Below, piece after piece: positions 43,185 to 52,912 of a stretch of 64,000 nucleotides of DNA (positions within the stretch are counted from its first letter, which is position 1; every line of letters starts with the position of its first letter). The DNA is from an uncultured Kineothrix sp. Its GTDB lineage: Bacteria; Bacillota; Clostridia; Lachnospirales; Lachnospiraceae. Under the pieces are notes generated by a model that was given only the letters and a program-made list of their open reading frames with translations, had not been told where the DNA came from and did not search any database. The stretch spans positions 1 through 64,000 of the forward strand of contig CAJUSR010000006.1 of NCBI GenBank assembly GCA_910588855.1, given 5' to 3'. Made by a program: the position numbers and the translations under genes.

Positions 43185-43211
43185 TTAGCACTCAACCTTT
43201 AAGAGTGCTAA
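43185..43211. promoter_or_regulatory. CIRCE operator
   Basis: The sequence is a perfect TTAGCACTC-N9-GAGTGCTAA, the binding site of HrcA, placed just past the start point of the hrcA promoter. Confidence 0.97.
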
Positions 43212-43225
43212 CATCTTCTTACCAT

Positions 43226-43254
43226 AAAATATCACTTACCTTATGTATTGTCAA
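43226..43254 (-). promoter_or_regulatory. Promoter of the hrcA-grpE-dnaK-dnaJ operon
   Basis: On the minus strand TTGACA (plus 43249-43254) and TATTTT (plus 43226-43231) are 17 bases apart, followed by CIRCE. Confidence 0.85.
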
Positions 43255-43353
43255 CACATTCCATCAAAAATAATAATAAAAAAAATGTAAAATTCTTTTA
43301 AAAAGAGGTTCCTTTTAACGGTTTTGCAGCGGCAATCACCCTCCTGTTCTTCG

Positions 43354-43397
43354 CCTGCGGCGGACCATATCAGCGGCATGTGCCCGCTCCGCCGCAG
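43354..43397. repeat. Inverted repeat after the PepSY gene
   Basis: CTGCGGCGGA (43354-43363) and TCCGCCGCAG (43388-43397) are perfect arms 24 bases apart, 11 bp past the PepSY gene stop. No T run follows on the minus strand, so termination is possible but not typical. Confidence 0.55.
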
Positions 43398-43408
43398 CGC
43401 GATAAAAG

Positions 43409-44173
43409 TTAATCGAAAACAGAACCCGCTTCCCATTCTAAAATAGTTCCGTCAGCCGCATTGATTTCAAATTCATATTCTATCTCATTATAAATGATTT
43501 TCCCTTCATACACGGCTCGGCCGTCATCATAGTCTGACTGGATGCGGATATCCGAATCAGTTGCACCGGGAACCTGAGACAAAGCGAAAGCTTTCGCCTC
43601 CTCTTCGCTGATGCCAGTATTGCCGTCAGATGCCGGAAACGTATTTTTGTCTAAACTGTAATCATATCCAAGAATAGAGCCAGCTGCATCAATTTTATAA
43701 TCGTATTCCTGGCCGCCTACATAAAACTCCACCTCATACTCCAGCTTTCCGTCATCATAATCCTGCTTTACACGCATCGCTGTCGTCTGCTCCTCCGTTA
43801 TCCCGACATGCTCTAACGCAATTTCTTTTGCTTTATCCGCTCCGATATCCCCTACGTTGCCAGAAGCTGCCGCCGGCTGCCCTACGGGCTCTTGCTGCTG
43901 GATTGCTGCCGGCTGTTCCGCTTCCGCAGAAGAACCTATCCCGGAAGGCTGCCCTTCTTCGGCAACGTTTTTATCCTCTGTGGATTGTTCTTCCGATGCA
44001 ACAACAGTCTCTGCCTTTCCCTCCGCCGGAACATCTGCTACATCCTTTGCCTGCCCCTGCCCTTCAGGAACAGGCTGTGTTCCCTGCCCGGATTCACCTT
44101 TGCTCCCGCAACCTATAAGCAAAACAATCATCCCCACAAAAATAATCAACCATAAACCATTTTTTCCCTTCAT
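43409..44173 (-). CDS. Lipoprotein with two PepSY domains
   Basis: This exported protein of about 254 residues has a signal with lipobox (VLLIGC), a linker of about 90 residues rich in Glu, Gln, Ala, Gly and Pro, and two PepSY repeats (AKEIALEHVGITEEQ...YEVEFYVGGQEYDYKIDAAG and AKAFALSQVPGAT...YEGKIIYNEIEYEFEINAADG). PepSY domains are often inhibitors of outside proteases. The start at 44173 has GGAG eight bases upstream. Confidence 0.88.
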   Translation of the reverse strand: MKGKNGLWLIIFVGMIVLLIGCGSKGESGQGTQPVPEGQGQAKDVADVPAEGKAETVVASEEQSTEDKNVAEEGQPSGIGSSAEAEQPAAIQQQEPVGQPAAASGNVGDIGADKAKEIALEHVGITEEQTTAMRVKQDYDDGKLEYEVEFYVGGQEYDYKIDAAGSILGYDYSLDKNTFPASDGNTGISEEEAKAFALSQVPGATDSDIRIQSDYDDGRAVYEGKIIYNEIEYEFEINAADGTILEWEAGSVFD

Positions 44174-44274
44174 AACCAAATCTCCTTTCACCTTTATTTC
44201 AATCTTTTCCATCATATGCGATTGCAAAACTGCATATCTCATTGTCTATAGGGGTAAACTTCCCCTACCATGCG

Positions 44275-44308
44275 AAAATCCCGCACCGGACATTGCCCGG
44301 CGCGGAAT
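44275..44308 (-). terminator. Terminator after the DUF6465 gene
   Basis: On the minus strand ATTCCGCGCCGGGC-AAT-GTCCGGTGCGGGAT forms a 14-pair stem with GU pairs and is followed by TTTTCG. Confidence 0.75.
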
Positions 44309-44398
44309 CCATTTGAACAATATTATATTTTATCATCCGCGCAAGAAATGCCGGACTTCCTTTTGTACACAGACTGCCAGTCATTATCTGGCTTTAGA

Positions 44399-44860
44399 TT
44401 AAATGAAGAAACTTCCCGTAATATCTCCGTTAAATACATAATAAACTATGCTTTCTTCCGGTTTTACATAAAGTTCAACGCTCTTGTATGCTTCGTCCCC
44501 TTTTTGGAGGTCGTGTTTCCAAACGTCTGCTGCGATCTTCTGAAGATCTTCTGTCGAATAAGACTTTCCGGAAAACTGAAGATGTACTGCCTGCATTACC
44601 GCAGGTTCTTCTTTCTTCTCTTTTGCCTTAGGCTCTGCTTTCTCCGCAACGGCTTTTTTCGCTGTTGTCTTTTTTTCCGCCGCCTTTTTTGCGGGAGCTT
44701 TCTTTGCCGTTGTCTTTGTCTCTTTCTTTACCGCTTTCGTTTCCTTTGCTTCAGCAACTTCTTCCTTTGCTGACGCTTCTGCCTTCACCTCTGCTGAAAC
44801 TTTTTCCGGCTCAGCTTTTACGGCTTTGCCAGAAGCTGTGCTTTTTTTCGTTTCTGCCAT
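44399..44860 (-). CDS. DUF6465 protein with Lys/Ala-rich histone-like tail
   Basis: This 153-residue protein has two parts. Residues 2-95 are made mostly of Lys, Ala, Glu and Thr (KKAPAKKAAEKKTTAKKA), like histone H1 tails. The last 65 residues (VHLQFSGKSYSTEDLQKIAADVW...VELYVKPEESIVYYVFNGDITGSF) form a compact domain I assign to DUF6465. The start at 44860 follows GGAGAAGAT. DNA or RNA binding through the tail is a guess. Confidence 0.75.
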   Translation of the reverse strand: MAETKKSTASGKAVKAEPEKVSAEVKAEASAKEEVAEAKETKAVKKETKTTAKKAPAKKAAEKKTTAKKAVAEKAEPKAKEKKEEPAVMQAVHLQFSGKSYSTEDLQKIAADVWKHDLQKGDEAYKSVELYVKPEESIVYYVFNGDITGSFFI

Positions 44861-45014
44861 ATCTTCTCCTTTCACTATCGAGTCCCCTCGAAGAAATACA
44901 AAATTAAAATTTACATTCATCTTTAATGCAAATCAGCTATTTACAAGCTATGTTTACGATAAATAGTTTAGCTCAATTCCACTGCCTTGTCAACTTGACA
45001 GCCGCTTTTTCGTT

Positions 45015-45041
45015 GAAAAAACGGGAAAAACAGGCGTTTTT
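45015..45041 (-). terminator. Terminator of uppP
   Basis: On the minus strand AAAAACG and CGTTTTTT form a seven-pair stem directly after the uppP stop, ending in T6. Confidence 0.65.
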
Positions 45042-45861
45042 ACCTAAAAAGTATAAAATATGCCAGAACAACAATACCCAATATAATACGATACCATCCA
45101 AATATCCTAAAATCATGTTTCTTAATGTATCCCATTAAAAACCGAATCACCACAATGGAAACAATAAAAGCTACTGCCATCCCTACCAAAAGAATCGACC
45201 ATTCCCCTGCACTGAATGTCAGACCGGCCTTCAGCAGTTTCAGCAAACTTGCCCCGAACATAACCGGGATAGCCAAAAAGAAAGTAAACTCCGCCGCTAC
45301 CGTCCTTGAAATGCCAAGCAGCAACGCACCTATAATCGTCGCCCCTGAACGCGATGTACCCGGGAAAATTGCGGCAATCAACTGCCAAATCCCTATGACA
45401 AACGCCATTTTATAGGTGATGTCTGACAATTCCACCACTCTGGGCTTCACCCTCTTATTCCTGGTTTCCACCACCAGGAATAATACACCGAATACAATCA
45501 ACGCCACTGCCACACAAACATAATTGTAAAATAACCCGCTGAATATATCGTCAAAAGGCATCCCAATCACAACCGCCGGGATACAGGCTACCGCTATTTT
45601 AAACCAAAGGGTAAAAATATCCTTCTTTATTACCGGCTTTTTCTTGAAGTCAAACGGGAAAATTTTATTCCAAAATAAAACAACTACCGCCAATATAGAC
45701 CCAAACTGTATTACCACAAGAAAGGCATCCCAAAACTCAGGGGTTACATTTAAAGCCACAAACTCATTTACCAAAATCATATGCCCTGTACTGCTGATAG
45801 GCAGCCACTCCGTTATCCCCTGCACGATACCAAACAATACCGCTTTTAAAATATCTATCAT
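45040..45861 (-). CDS. uppP: Undecaprenyl-diphosphatase UppP (BacA)
   Basis: This membrane enzyme of 273 residues removes a phosphate from undecaprenyl diphosphate, recycling the carrier for cell-wall and glycan synthesis; extra copies give bacitracin resistance. Motifs QGITEWLPISSTGH and FPGTSRSGATII are diagnostic. The start at 45861 has GGAG six bases upstream. Confidence 0.95.
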   Translation of the reverse strand: MIDILKAVLFGIVQGITEWLPISSTGHMILVNEFVALNVTPEFWDAFLVVIQFGSILAVVVLFWNKIFPFDFKKKPVIKKDIFTLWFKIAVACIPAVVIGMPFDDIFSGLFYNYVCVAVALIVFGVLFLVVETRNKRVKPRVVELSDITYKMAFVIGIWQLIAAIFPGTSRSGATIIGALLLGISRTVAAEFTFFLAIPVMFGASLLKLLKAGLTFSAGEWSILLVGMAVAFIVSIVVIRFLMGYIKKHDFRIFGWYRIILGIVVLAYFILFR

Positions 45862-46006
45862 TTTCCACTCCATTTCTGCGCGTTTCTTAGCGCATTACAA
45901 GTTTGCGGATGCACCGCAGATGCAAACCTGAAATTGCCCTACCCTGCATTTATCTTAAGCAGCCGCCATCCTCCCTTTCAGCCCTGCCCTATTATATGCT
46001 TTACCA

Positions 46007-46852
46007 TCAGGATAAATACTCCAAAAGCTCCACATAGCATTCTTCCGCATCCCGGTAGCCTTCTTCATATAAAGCATCCAGCTTATTTCTGTCTTTCTCC
46101 ACCCTTCCCACTTCGCTCTTCCTCTTGGGCCGGATGATAAAAGCTTTCCCTTCCTTCTCCATCTCGTCCAGATAATCCAAAGTATGGTTGTATTGTTTAT
46201 CCCTCTCTTTCATCCGCTCATATACTTTTGGATATTTAGCATAACGCACTTTCAGGATTGCCAGATTGGATTCCGGTTTTCTGGTAAAACCGATTTCTTT
46301 CGTCATGATAACTACATTTTTTTCATTTCCATCCGCAATGGAACGGGCTATCGGGATTGAGTCCGCTATCCCCCCATCCAAATAATATTCACCCCCCATT
46401 TTCACTTTCCGCGAAACCAACGGCATGGAGCTGGATGCCCGGACAGCCTGGATATCCTCATGCATATCTTTCAATTGGATATATTCCGCTTCCCCTGTCC
46501 TTATATTCGTCACAACCGCATAAGCCTTTCCTTCATACTTTCCAAAGGTTTCAAAATCATAGGGGTCTAAATAATTAGGAATCAAATCATAACACATATC
46601 CACCCCAAATAAATCCCCTGTGGTAAGCAGGCTGAATGCGCCGCAATATTTTTTATTATCCAGGTAATTCACCGCCACCCTGTATGCCCGTTTTTTCTGC
46701 TTAGACAAAAAACTGCACAAATGGCATGCCCCTGCAGAAACCCCATAGCATGAAGAAAATTCGATATCTTTGTCCAGAAAAAACTCCAAAACCCCGGCAG
46801 TATATATCCCTTTCATACCGCCGCCTTCCAAAACAAGCCCTGCCTGATACAT
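46007..46852 (-). CDS. Patatin-like phospholipase
   Basis: This 281-residue lipid hydrolase has the oxyanion loop EGGGMKGIYTAG, the nucleophile elbow GVSAGA and the Asp motif DGGIADS of the Ser-Asp dyad. It lacks a signal, so it acts inside the cell or at the membrane. It corresponds to the YjjU/RssA-like group. The ATG at 46852 follows GGAAGG; it begins three bases past the aminotransferase stop, so the two are coupled. Confidence 0.9.
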   Translation of the reverse strand: MYQAGLVLEGGGMKGIYTAGVLEFFLDKDIEFSSCYGVSAGACHLCSFLSKQKKRAYRVAVNYLDNKKYCGAFSLLTTGDLFGVDMCYDLIPNYLDPYDFETFGKYEGKAYAVVTNIRTGEAEYIQLKDMHEDIQAVRASSSMPLVSRKVKMGGEYYLDGGIADSIPIARSIADGNEKNVVIMTKEIGFTRKPESNLAILKVRYAKYPKVYERMKERDKQYNHTLDYLDEMEKEGKAFIIRPKRKSEVGRVEKDRNKLDALYEEGYRDAEECYVELLEYLS

Positions 46853-46854
46853 AT

Positions 46855-48057
46855 TCACCCTTCCTTTCCACTGCCATATTCTGCTTCCACGAACCGCCTG
46901 AGTGCCGGAATAGACCTTTCTACTTTCTCCGTATCAATGCAATATGCCATCCTGAAATACCCCGGGCATCCAAAAGTATCGCCCGGCACAAGGATTAAGT
47001 CATATTTCTTCGCCTTTTCGCAGAAAACCTTGGCATCTTCCTCTAACGCTTTCGGGAAAATATAAAATGTTCCGCCCGGCTTCACACAAGTAAATCCCAG
47101 CTTTACCAACTCTTCATATAATATATTCATATTTTTCTCATATACGGAAAGATCCGATGTTTCATCCACCGCCTCCGCCGCCGCCAACTGTATAATCGAA
47201 GAAGGGCAGTTATGTCCAATCCCTCTTGAAATCTGCCCGCACATATTTACAATCGTCTCCGCATCCTTACATGCCGGGTTCACCGCGATATACCCAATCC
47301 TTTCCCCCGGCACGGACAGCGATTTGGAATAGGAATAGCAGCTTATGGTATTTTCATACATCTTCGACACATAAACTTCTTCCACTCCCTCAAAGAGAAT
47401 CTCCCTATAAGGCTCATCGGAAATCAAATAAATCTCATGCCCGTATTCCTGCCCTTTCTGCCGCATGATATCGGCCAGTTTCTCCAATGTTTCTCTCTTA
47501 TATACAACTCCCGATGGGTTATTCGGTGTATTTATCAGTACCGCCATGACCTTATCCGTCAGCATTTCCCGGAAACGGTCAAAATTCACCTGAAAACTTT
47601 CCGTGTCCGCCGGAACAACCTTAAGCCTTGCCCCGCTTAAATTAATATACGGATTATATTCCGGGAAAAAGGGCGCAAACGTAAGGACTTCATCCCCTTC
47701 TACCGTCACCGTCCGGACTGCATGGGCAATTGCGCCCGCCGCCCCGGACGTCATAAAAATATGCTTCTGGCTGTAGTCCATCCCAAACCTTCTGTTTAAA
47801 GATGCCGCTATCTTTTCTTTTACCGGAATGATTCCAAGGCTTGGGCTGTACCCATGAACTTCCAAAGAATCCGCCTCCGTCAGCAACTTTATCATCGCCT
47901 TTTTAAATGTCTCCGGCGCAGGCACGGAAGGGTTCCCCAAGCTATAATCGAATACATTTTCATAACCTATTTCCTTCCCTCTCGCCGTAGCATACTCGGA
48001 AAGCTCCCTGATTACCGACTTCCCATTCAGCATGTCTTTATATTGCATCGCAATCAT
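46855..48057 (-). CDS. PLP-dependent aminotransferase, class I/II
   Basis: This 400-residue fold-type I enzyme has FDYSLGNPSVPAPE at the N terminus, the NTPNNPSGVVY motif and the PLP lysine in SYSKSLSVPGERIGY. It moves amino groups between an amino acid and a keto acid; the substrate (aspartate, alanine or aromatic) is not clear. GGAGG lies 11 bases before the ATG at 48057; an ATG three codons in is an alternative. Confidence 0.88.
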   Translation of the reverse strand: MIAMQYKDMLNGKSVIRELSEYATARGKEIGYENVFDYSLGNPSVPAPETFKKAMIKLLTEADSLEVHGYSPSLGIIPVKEKIAASLNRRFGMDYSQKHIFMTSGAAGAIAHAVRTVTVEGDEVLTFAPFFPEYNPYINLSGARLKVVPADTESFQVNFDRFREMLTDKVMAVLINTPNNPSGVVYKRETLEKLADIMRQKGQEYGHEIYLISDEPYREILFEGVEEVYVSKMYENTISCYSYSKSLSVPGERIGYIAVNPACKDAETIVNMCGQISRGIGHNCPSSIIQLAAAEAVDETSDLSVYEKNMNILYEELVKLGFTCVKPGGTFYIFPKALEEDAKVFCEKAKKYDLILVPGDTFGCPGYFRMAYCIDTEKVERSIPALRRFVEAEYGSGKEG

Positions 48058-48146
48058 CGTCTATTCTACCTCCATTTGCCGCATCTTCTTTTAAATCCAA
48101 CGAGTACATTCTATCACAACGCAGTTCATTATGGAATACGGAATCT

Positions 48147-48184
48147 AAAAGCGGAAGCCATCCATCGATTGCTTCCGCCTTTTT
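48147..48184. terminator. Terminator of the cellobiose-type PTS operon
   Basis: AAAAGCGGAAGC pairs with GCTTCCGCCTTTT across a 12-base loop; T runs occur in both directions. It lies after the IIB gene on the minus strand. Confidence 0.8.
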
Positions 48185-48219
48185 CTACCATATTATTCTA
48201 TTGGTTATTGACCTATTAC

Positions 48220-48519
48220 TTATTTCCCGCATAATTCATGTGCCAGCTTCATTACATTTTCCGCATTTCCAATTGCATAATCTAATGAAGGCACTGCTGC
48301 CATAGGTATTTGGATTTCTTTTTTCATATCGTCCATACGATAGCTCGCCTGAGGCGCCACCAGCACACAATCCCAGCCTTCCTGCCATCTCTCCTGCGCT
48401 TCGCCGGTCCCTACCGCAACGATTTCCAGTTCTTCCCCATGAGAAGCTGCCCATGTCTGCATCTTTTTCATCAAGATACTGCTGGACAAGCCTCCAGCAC
48501 AGCATAATAATACTCTCAT
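48220..48519 (-). CDS. PTS IIB component, lactose/cellobiose family
   Basis: This 99-residue cytoplasmic protein passes phosphate from IIA to the sugar at IIC. It opens MRVLLCCAGGLSSSILMKKM, with the active Cys at 6 (or 7) in the loop usual for CelA-type IIB. It is the last gene of the PTS operon, separated from IIC and IIA by two GH1 genes, an unusual place. Confidence 0.9.
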   Translation of the reverse strand: MRVLLCCAGGLSSSILMKKMQTWAASHGEELEIVAVGTGEAQERWQEGWDCVLVAPQASYRMDDMKKEIQIPMAAVPSLDYAIGNAENVMKLAHELCGK

Positions 48520-48589
48520 ACCATTTTTCTCCTTTCTCTCACTGCCCCAACCTGAAGCATTGCCCTTTCCTGCACCGCCTTATCCGGCA

Positions 48590-50059
48590 TCAATCTAAGT
48601 CTTCCCCATTGGAAGCTATGACCTTTTTATACCAATAAAAAGAATCCTTCCGGTAGCGTGCCAATGTTCCATTCCCTTCATTGTCTTTATCCACATAAAT
48701 AAAACCATAACGTTTTTTCATTTCGCCGGTGGATGCGGACACCAAATCAATGCAGCCCCAAGGCGTATAACCGCGTAAGTCAACTCCGTCTTCCAACGCC
48801 TGTGCCATAGCCTTTACATGGGCCTTCGTGTATTCAATCCGGTAATCGTCATGGATGGAACCATCTTCCTCCAAAATATCAATAGCCCCCAAACCATTTT
48901 CCACCACCATAATTGGAACCTGATAACGGCCGTAATACTCATTCAAAGAATATCTCAGACCATCGGGGTCCAGGCTCCACCCCCATTCGCTATAAGCCAG
49001 ATAAGGATTTTTAGGGCCCATATTTAAATTGCCCCCCGCCGTTTCCGTCACTTCATGGGTGGTACAGCAACTGGTACAATAATAAGAATAGGTAATCATA
49101 TCCACCGTACCATTTTTCAAATCTTCCTTATCCTGTTTTGTAATATCCAATTTCACATCATACTTTTTCCATATTCTTTCTGCGAAGTATGGGTATTCCC
49201 CACGTACCATAACGTCCCCGGTATAGTAAATATTTTCCTGCAGCCTGTTCTGTGTCGCTGCCATATCCTTAGGGTCGCAAGTCAATGGGTAAGTGCTTGG
49301 CCCTCCGGCAATCATACAGCCCATCACATAATCCGGGTCGATTTCGTGGGCACGTTTTACCGCCCTTGCGCTTGCCACAAACTGGTGATGCAATAACAGG
49401 AAATCTTCTTTTACTTTTTCGGCAGGATAGCCGGATAGAATATCCTTCATCATGATTACGCTGTTAATTTCATTAAAAGTCAGCCAATACTTCACCAGCC
49501 CCTTATACTCTTTAAAAATTATTTCCGTATAACGGTCAAATAATCCTATCAGTTCCCGGTTTTTCCAACCGCCCAGATTTTCTTCCAAATAAAGAGGCAC
49601 ATCATAATGCTGAATAGTTACTAACGGTTCAATGCCATATTTTTTCAACTCCAAAAATACATTGCGGTAAAAGTCCAGCCCCTCCTGATTCGGCTCCTCC
49701 TCAATCCCTTTGGGGAAAATCCTGGTCCAGGCAATCGACATACGGAACACTTTAAAACCCATTTCTGCAAACAGCGCAATATCTTCTTTATACCGATGAT
49801 AAAAATCAATCGCTTCATGATACGGATAATAATATCCTTCTACCACTGCTTTCCGCGCGCCTGCCGGAATATCGTATTCGGAAACCGCCTTCCCCGCATG
49901 GCCGTCCGCATCCACATAGGTGATATAGCGCGGTTCTGTAAGGGAACCGGCTGTCTTTACATCCGAATCTGCCAGCCCTTTTCCCCCTTCGTTCCATCCC
50001 CCTTCACATTGGTTCGCTGCCGTAGCCCCGCCCCATAAAAAATTTTTTGGAAATCCCAT
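48590..50059 (-). CDS. GH1 6-phospho-beta-glucosidase (second)
   Basis: This family 1 glycosidase of 489 residues cleaves phosphorylated beta-glucosides brought in by the PTS. It opens GFPKNFLWGGATAANQCEGGW, has acid/base Glu in TFNEINS and nucleophile Glu in VVENGLGA. The C-terminal STGEMKKRYGFIYVD carries the Ser, Lys and Tyr that bind the 6-phosphate. The start at 50059 has AGGAG and AAGGAGG upstream. It differs clearly from the GH1 gene before it. Confidence 0.93.
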   Translation of the reverse strand: MGFPKNFLWGGATAANQCEGGWNEGGKGLADSDVKTAGSLTEPRYITYVDADGHAGKAVSEYDIPAGARKAVVEGYYYPYHEAIDFYHRYKEDIALFAEMGFKVFRMSIAWTRIFPKGIEEEPNQEGLDFYRNVFLELKKYGIEPLVTIQHYDVPLYLEENLGGWKNRELIGLFDRYTEIIFKEYKGLVKYWLTFNEINSVIMMKDILSGYPAEKVKEDFLLLHHQFVASARAVKRAHEIDPDYVMGCMIAGGPSTYPLTCDPKDMAATQNRLQENIYYTGDVMVRGEYPYFAERIWKKYDVKLDITKQDKEDLKNGTVDMITYSYYCTSCCTTHEVTETAGGNLNMGPKNPYLAYSEWGWSLDPDGLRYSLNEYYGRYQVPIMVVENGLGAIDILEEDGSIHDDYRIEYTKAHVKAMAQALEDGVDLRGYTPWGCIDLVSASTGEMKKRYGFIYVDKDNEGNGTLARYRKDSFYWYKKVIASNGEDLD

Positions 50060-50093
50060 CTTCTCCTGGCTCCTCCTTTCTATCAATCAATGC

Positions 50094-51527
50094 CTAATCC
50101 AACTCTTTGCCGTTGCTGGCTATTACCTTCTTATACCAATAGAAACTATCCTTACGGTAACGCTTCATCTCTGCATCTTTTGCTTTTTCATCATCTTCAT
50201 CCCTGTCTACATACACAAAGCCGTAACGTTTTGTAATCCCCTCTCTGGTAGATACCAAGTCAATCGCGCTCCAAGGGCAATAACCAATCAGCATGGCGCC
50301 TTCGTCAATCCCTATAGACATCTGCCGGATTGTTTCCCGTAAATGCTCAATCCGGTAAGAATCATGCACGGTACCGTCAGCTTCCAAAGTATCCGGACGC
50401 CCATAGCCATTCTCCGTAATAATTAACGGTAAATGGTATCTGTCAGTAAGCCTCCTGGCTGTCACCCGGATACAGTAAGGGTCAAATCGATGACCATCTT
50501 CCCCTTGCGGAAATTTTGCATTGCTGATTGACTTAGCGACGCCCGGTTTTTCTGCCAGCTTCTGCAAATAGCTCATTTTCCGGTTATCACCGCCTTCAAA
50601 ATCGCTTAAGTCCAGTTCATAATAATCGCAATATTCTACCGTATCATTTCCATAACAGTTAAACCCAATAAAATCAGGATGACAAGTACGCATACATTCA
50701 AAGTCCCCTTCCTGCGCCTCAATATGAATCCCATTTTTTTCAAAATAATTATTCATGCTGGCAGGATAACGGCCAAATACCAACGCATCCAAATAAAAGT
50801 TATTGCGCAAATCATCATTATTCAAAGCCGCCAGATAATTTTCCGGATTGCTGTCCGCCGGATAAGCCGTTGTAATATTGGGGGCCGGCCCTATCATCGC
50901 ATCGGGGCAAAGCTCATGGCAAAGGTGGATAGCTTTTGCCTGGGCTACCAACTGATTATGGGCCTGATTATACAAATCATTCATGTCCTGCAGCTTCATT
51001 GTGCCACCTACCATGTCTACAGCCCCATAATAAATCAACATATTCTGTTCATTGTAAGTGAGCCAATATTTCACATCATCCCGGAAGTTTTCAAATAAGA
51101 TTCTACAGTAATTTACGTAAGCCTCCCCCATCCGGCGGTTATTCCAACTGCCGTACTTCTGCTGCAGCGCCAAAGGCAAATCAAAATGGAAAATAGTAAC
51201 TAACGGTTCAATACCATATTTATGGCATTCACGGAATACATCTTTGTAAAAATCTAATCCTGCCTGATTTATTTCGCCTTCACCTTCCGGCAGTATTCTG
51301 GCCCAGGAAATAGACAGACGGAACATCTTAAATCCCATTTCTCCCATAAGGGCAATATCTTCTTTATAATGGTGATAAAAGTCCGATGCATAATGGAAAG
51401 AACAGCAGCCCGGATTTAAAGGCTTTACATCCCATATCGTCATCCCCTTTCCATCACAATCATATCCCCCTTCGCACTGTGCGCTAGACGTACTGGCGCC
51501 CCAAAAAAAATCTTTCGGAAAAGACAT
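50094..51527 (-). CDS. GH1 6-phospho-beta-glucosidase (first)
   Basis: This 477-residue enzyme opens SFPKDFFWGASTSSAQCEGG, with acid/base Glu in TYNEQNM and nucleophile Glu in ITENGYG. The phosphate site STREGITKRYGFVYVD is present. The start at 51527 has AAAGGAG six bases upstream. Both GH1 genes end in nearly the same tail (RKDSFYWYKKVIASNG), a sign of an old duplication in the operon. Confidence 0.93.
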   Translation of the reverse strand: MSFPKDFFWGASTSSAQCEGGYDCDGKGMTIWDVKPLNPGCCSFHYASDFYHHYKEDIALMGEMGFKMFRLSISWARILPEGEGEINQAGLDFYKDVFRECHKYGIEPLVTIFHFDLPLALQQKYGSWNNRRMGEAYVNYCRILFENFRDDVKYWLTYNEQNMLIYYGAVDMVGGTMKLQDMNDLYNQAHNQLVAQAKAIHLCHELCPDAMIGPAPNITTAYPADSNPENYLAALNNDDLRNNFYLDALVFGRYPASMNNYFEKNGIHIEAQEGDFECMRTCHPDFIGFNCYGNDTVEYCDYYELDLSDFEGGDNRKMSYLQKLAEKPGVAKSISNAKFPQGEDGHRFDPYCIRVTARRLTDRYHLPLIITENGYGRPDTLEADGTVHDSYRIEHLRETIRQMSIGIDEGAMLIGYCPWSAIDLVSTREGITKRYGFVYVDRDEDDEKAKDAEMKRYRKDSFYWYKKVIASNGKELD

Positions 51528-51563
51528 AACAATCTCCTTTCTCATGAAACTCATGAAACAAAA

Positions 51564-52877
51564 TTATTCAGCAACCGGGCTATCCTCTTCCATTTCCTGT
51601 GCCAGACACTGCTTTTCATATACTTTAAAGAAAGGAAAGTATACCAAATAGCAGACCGGGAACATAAGGAAAGCAAATACGCAGTTCCTCCAATCCAGGG
51701 AATTCATAAATGTAGAAAACACCACCGGCAAAGTTGTCATAATCAACACCTGGGGATATGCCATCAAACCAAATGTATACGCCACCAGCATCAATACAGC
51801 TACTACAACCGGGCACAAAATGTAGGGAATCAGCATAAGGGAATTGTACATAATCGGATACCCAAAAATAACCGGCTCATTAATATTAAAAATACCGGGA
51901 ACCAGAGCCGCTTTCGATACTGTGCTGATTCTCTTGGATTTGCTTCTTAGCCCCATGACGCACAAAGGCAATGTATTGCCGGTACCTCCCATAATACTCA
52001 AAGCGCCGAACAGGAAGAGCGGAGACCACTGCAAAGGCTGGCCGGCCGCTGCCAAAGAAGAGTTTGTCATATACGCTGTTACATACGGAATCATAATTGC
52101 ATTAAAAATAACGCCTGTGCCGTGAATCCCAAAGAACCAAAAGAGCTGGCATAAAATAATAATAATAAACATCCCCGGCGTAGAGGTCAAATATCCAATC
52201 GGCACGGAAAGCACCTTTGTGATAAGCGATGCCAACGTAAAAGAACCCTGGCTCACACTTGCAATAAGGATGGAAAGGCCATACCATACCAAAATATTAA
52301 TACCTGTAGGGATGATTGCATTGAAAGAATTAGCAATCCCTTCCGGCACTACATCGGGAAGCTTAATCATCCACTTATGCCGGATTGCAAACTCGGAAAT
52401 CCCCACAGAGCATAACCCTATAATCAAAGCCACAAACATGCCGCCGGTACCCAAAGAACCCAAATTCAGTGCATCAAAGAAATTTTCTCCCCCGTCAGCG
52501 CTGGCAGACACAACCGGGGACATAACCAGGATATAGCAGACAATAGCCGTAAAACCCGCCTGCATTGCATTCCTCTTTTTTCTTTTGGCATAGTTATACG
52601 CCATAGAAAAACACATAAAAAAACCTAACAGCCCCATTGTCAGTTTATAAGGCATATAAAACGCGATGTAAGACGGGCTTGCCGGGTTCCACTTAAAAAT
52701 CAGTTCACCCAAAGCACATATTACCTGGATAACGGCTCCTATCATTATGAGCCCCATCGTTGCCCCCATGCCGCCCGAAATTGTGGCGAAAATTTCATTT
52801 GTTGTCAATTTCTGGCTTATTTCCTGTAATTTTTTCATAAAATTGCTTTCCGCCAGACGTTCAATTGCATTACCCAT
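51564..52877 (-). CDS. PTS IIC component, lactose/cellobiose family
   Basis: This is the membrane channel of the PTS, 437 residues with about ten helices. The NEPVIFGYPIMYN motif (near residue 335) and FGIHGTGVIFNAI are typical of CelB-type IIC and bind the sugar. The ATG at 52877 has GGAGG eight bases upstream. It follows the IIA gene. Confidence 0.93.
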   Translation of the reverse strand: MGNAIERLAESNFMKKLQEISQKLTTNEIFATISGGMGATMGLIMIGAVIQVICALGELIFKWNPASPSYIAFYMPYKLTMGLLGFFMCFSMAYNYAKRKKRNAMQAGFTAIVCYILVMSPVVSASADGGENFFDALNLGSLGTGGMFVALIIGLCSVGISEFAIRHKWMIKLPDVVPEGIANSFNAIIPTGINILVWYGLSILIASVSQGSFTLASLITKVLSVPIGYLTSTPGMFIIIILCQLFWFFGIHGTGVIFNAIMIPYVTAYMTNSSLAAAGQPLQWSPLFLFGALSIMGGTGNTLPLCVMGLRSKSKRISTVSKAALVPGIFNINEPVIFGYPIMYNSLMLIPYILCPVVVAVLMLVAYTFGLMAYPQVLIMTTLPVVFSTFMNSLDWRNCVFAFLMFPVCYLVYFPFFKVYEKQCLAQEMEEDSPVAE

Positions 52878-52912
52878 TTCCAAAACCTCCTTTTTTCATT
52901 TGCTCCATTTGC

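Noticed and set aside
43251..43436. 61-codon frame at the end of the PepSY gene
   Set aside because: It overlaps the PepSY gene end and runs into the hrcA promoter region; no ribosome site.
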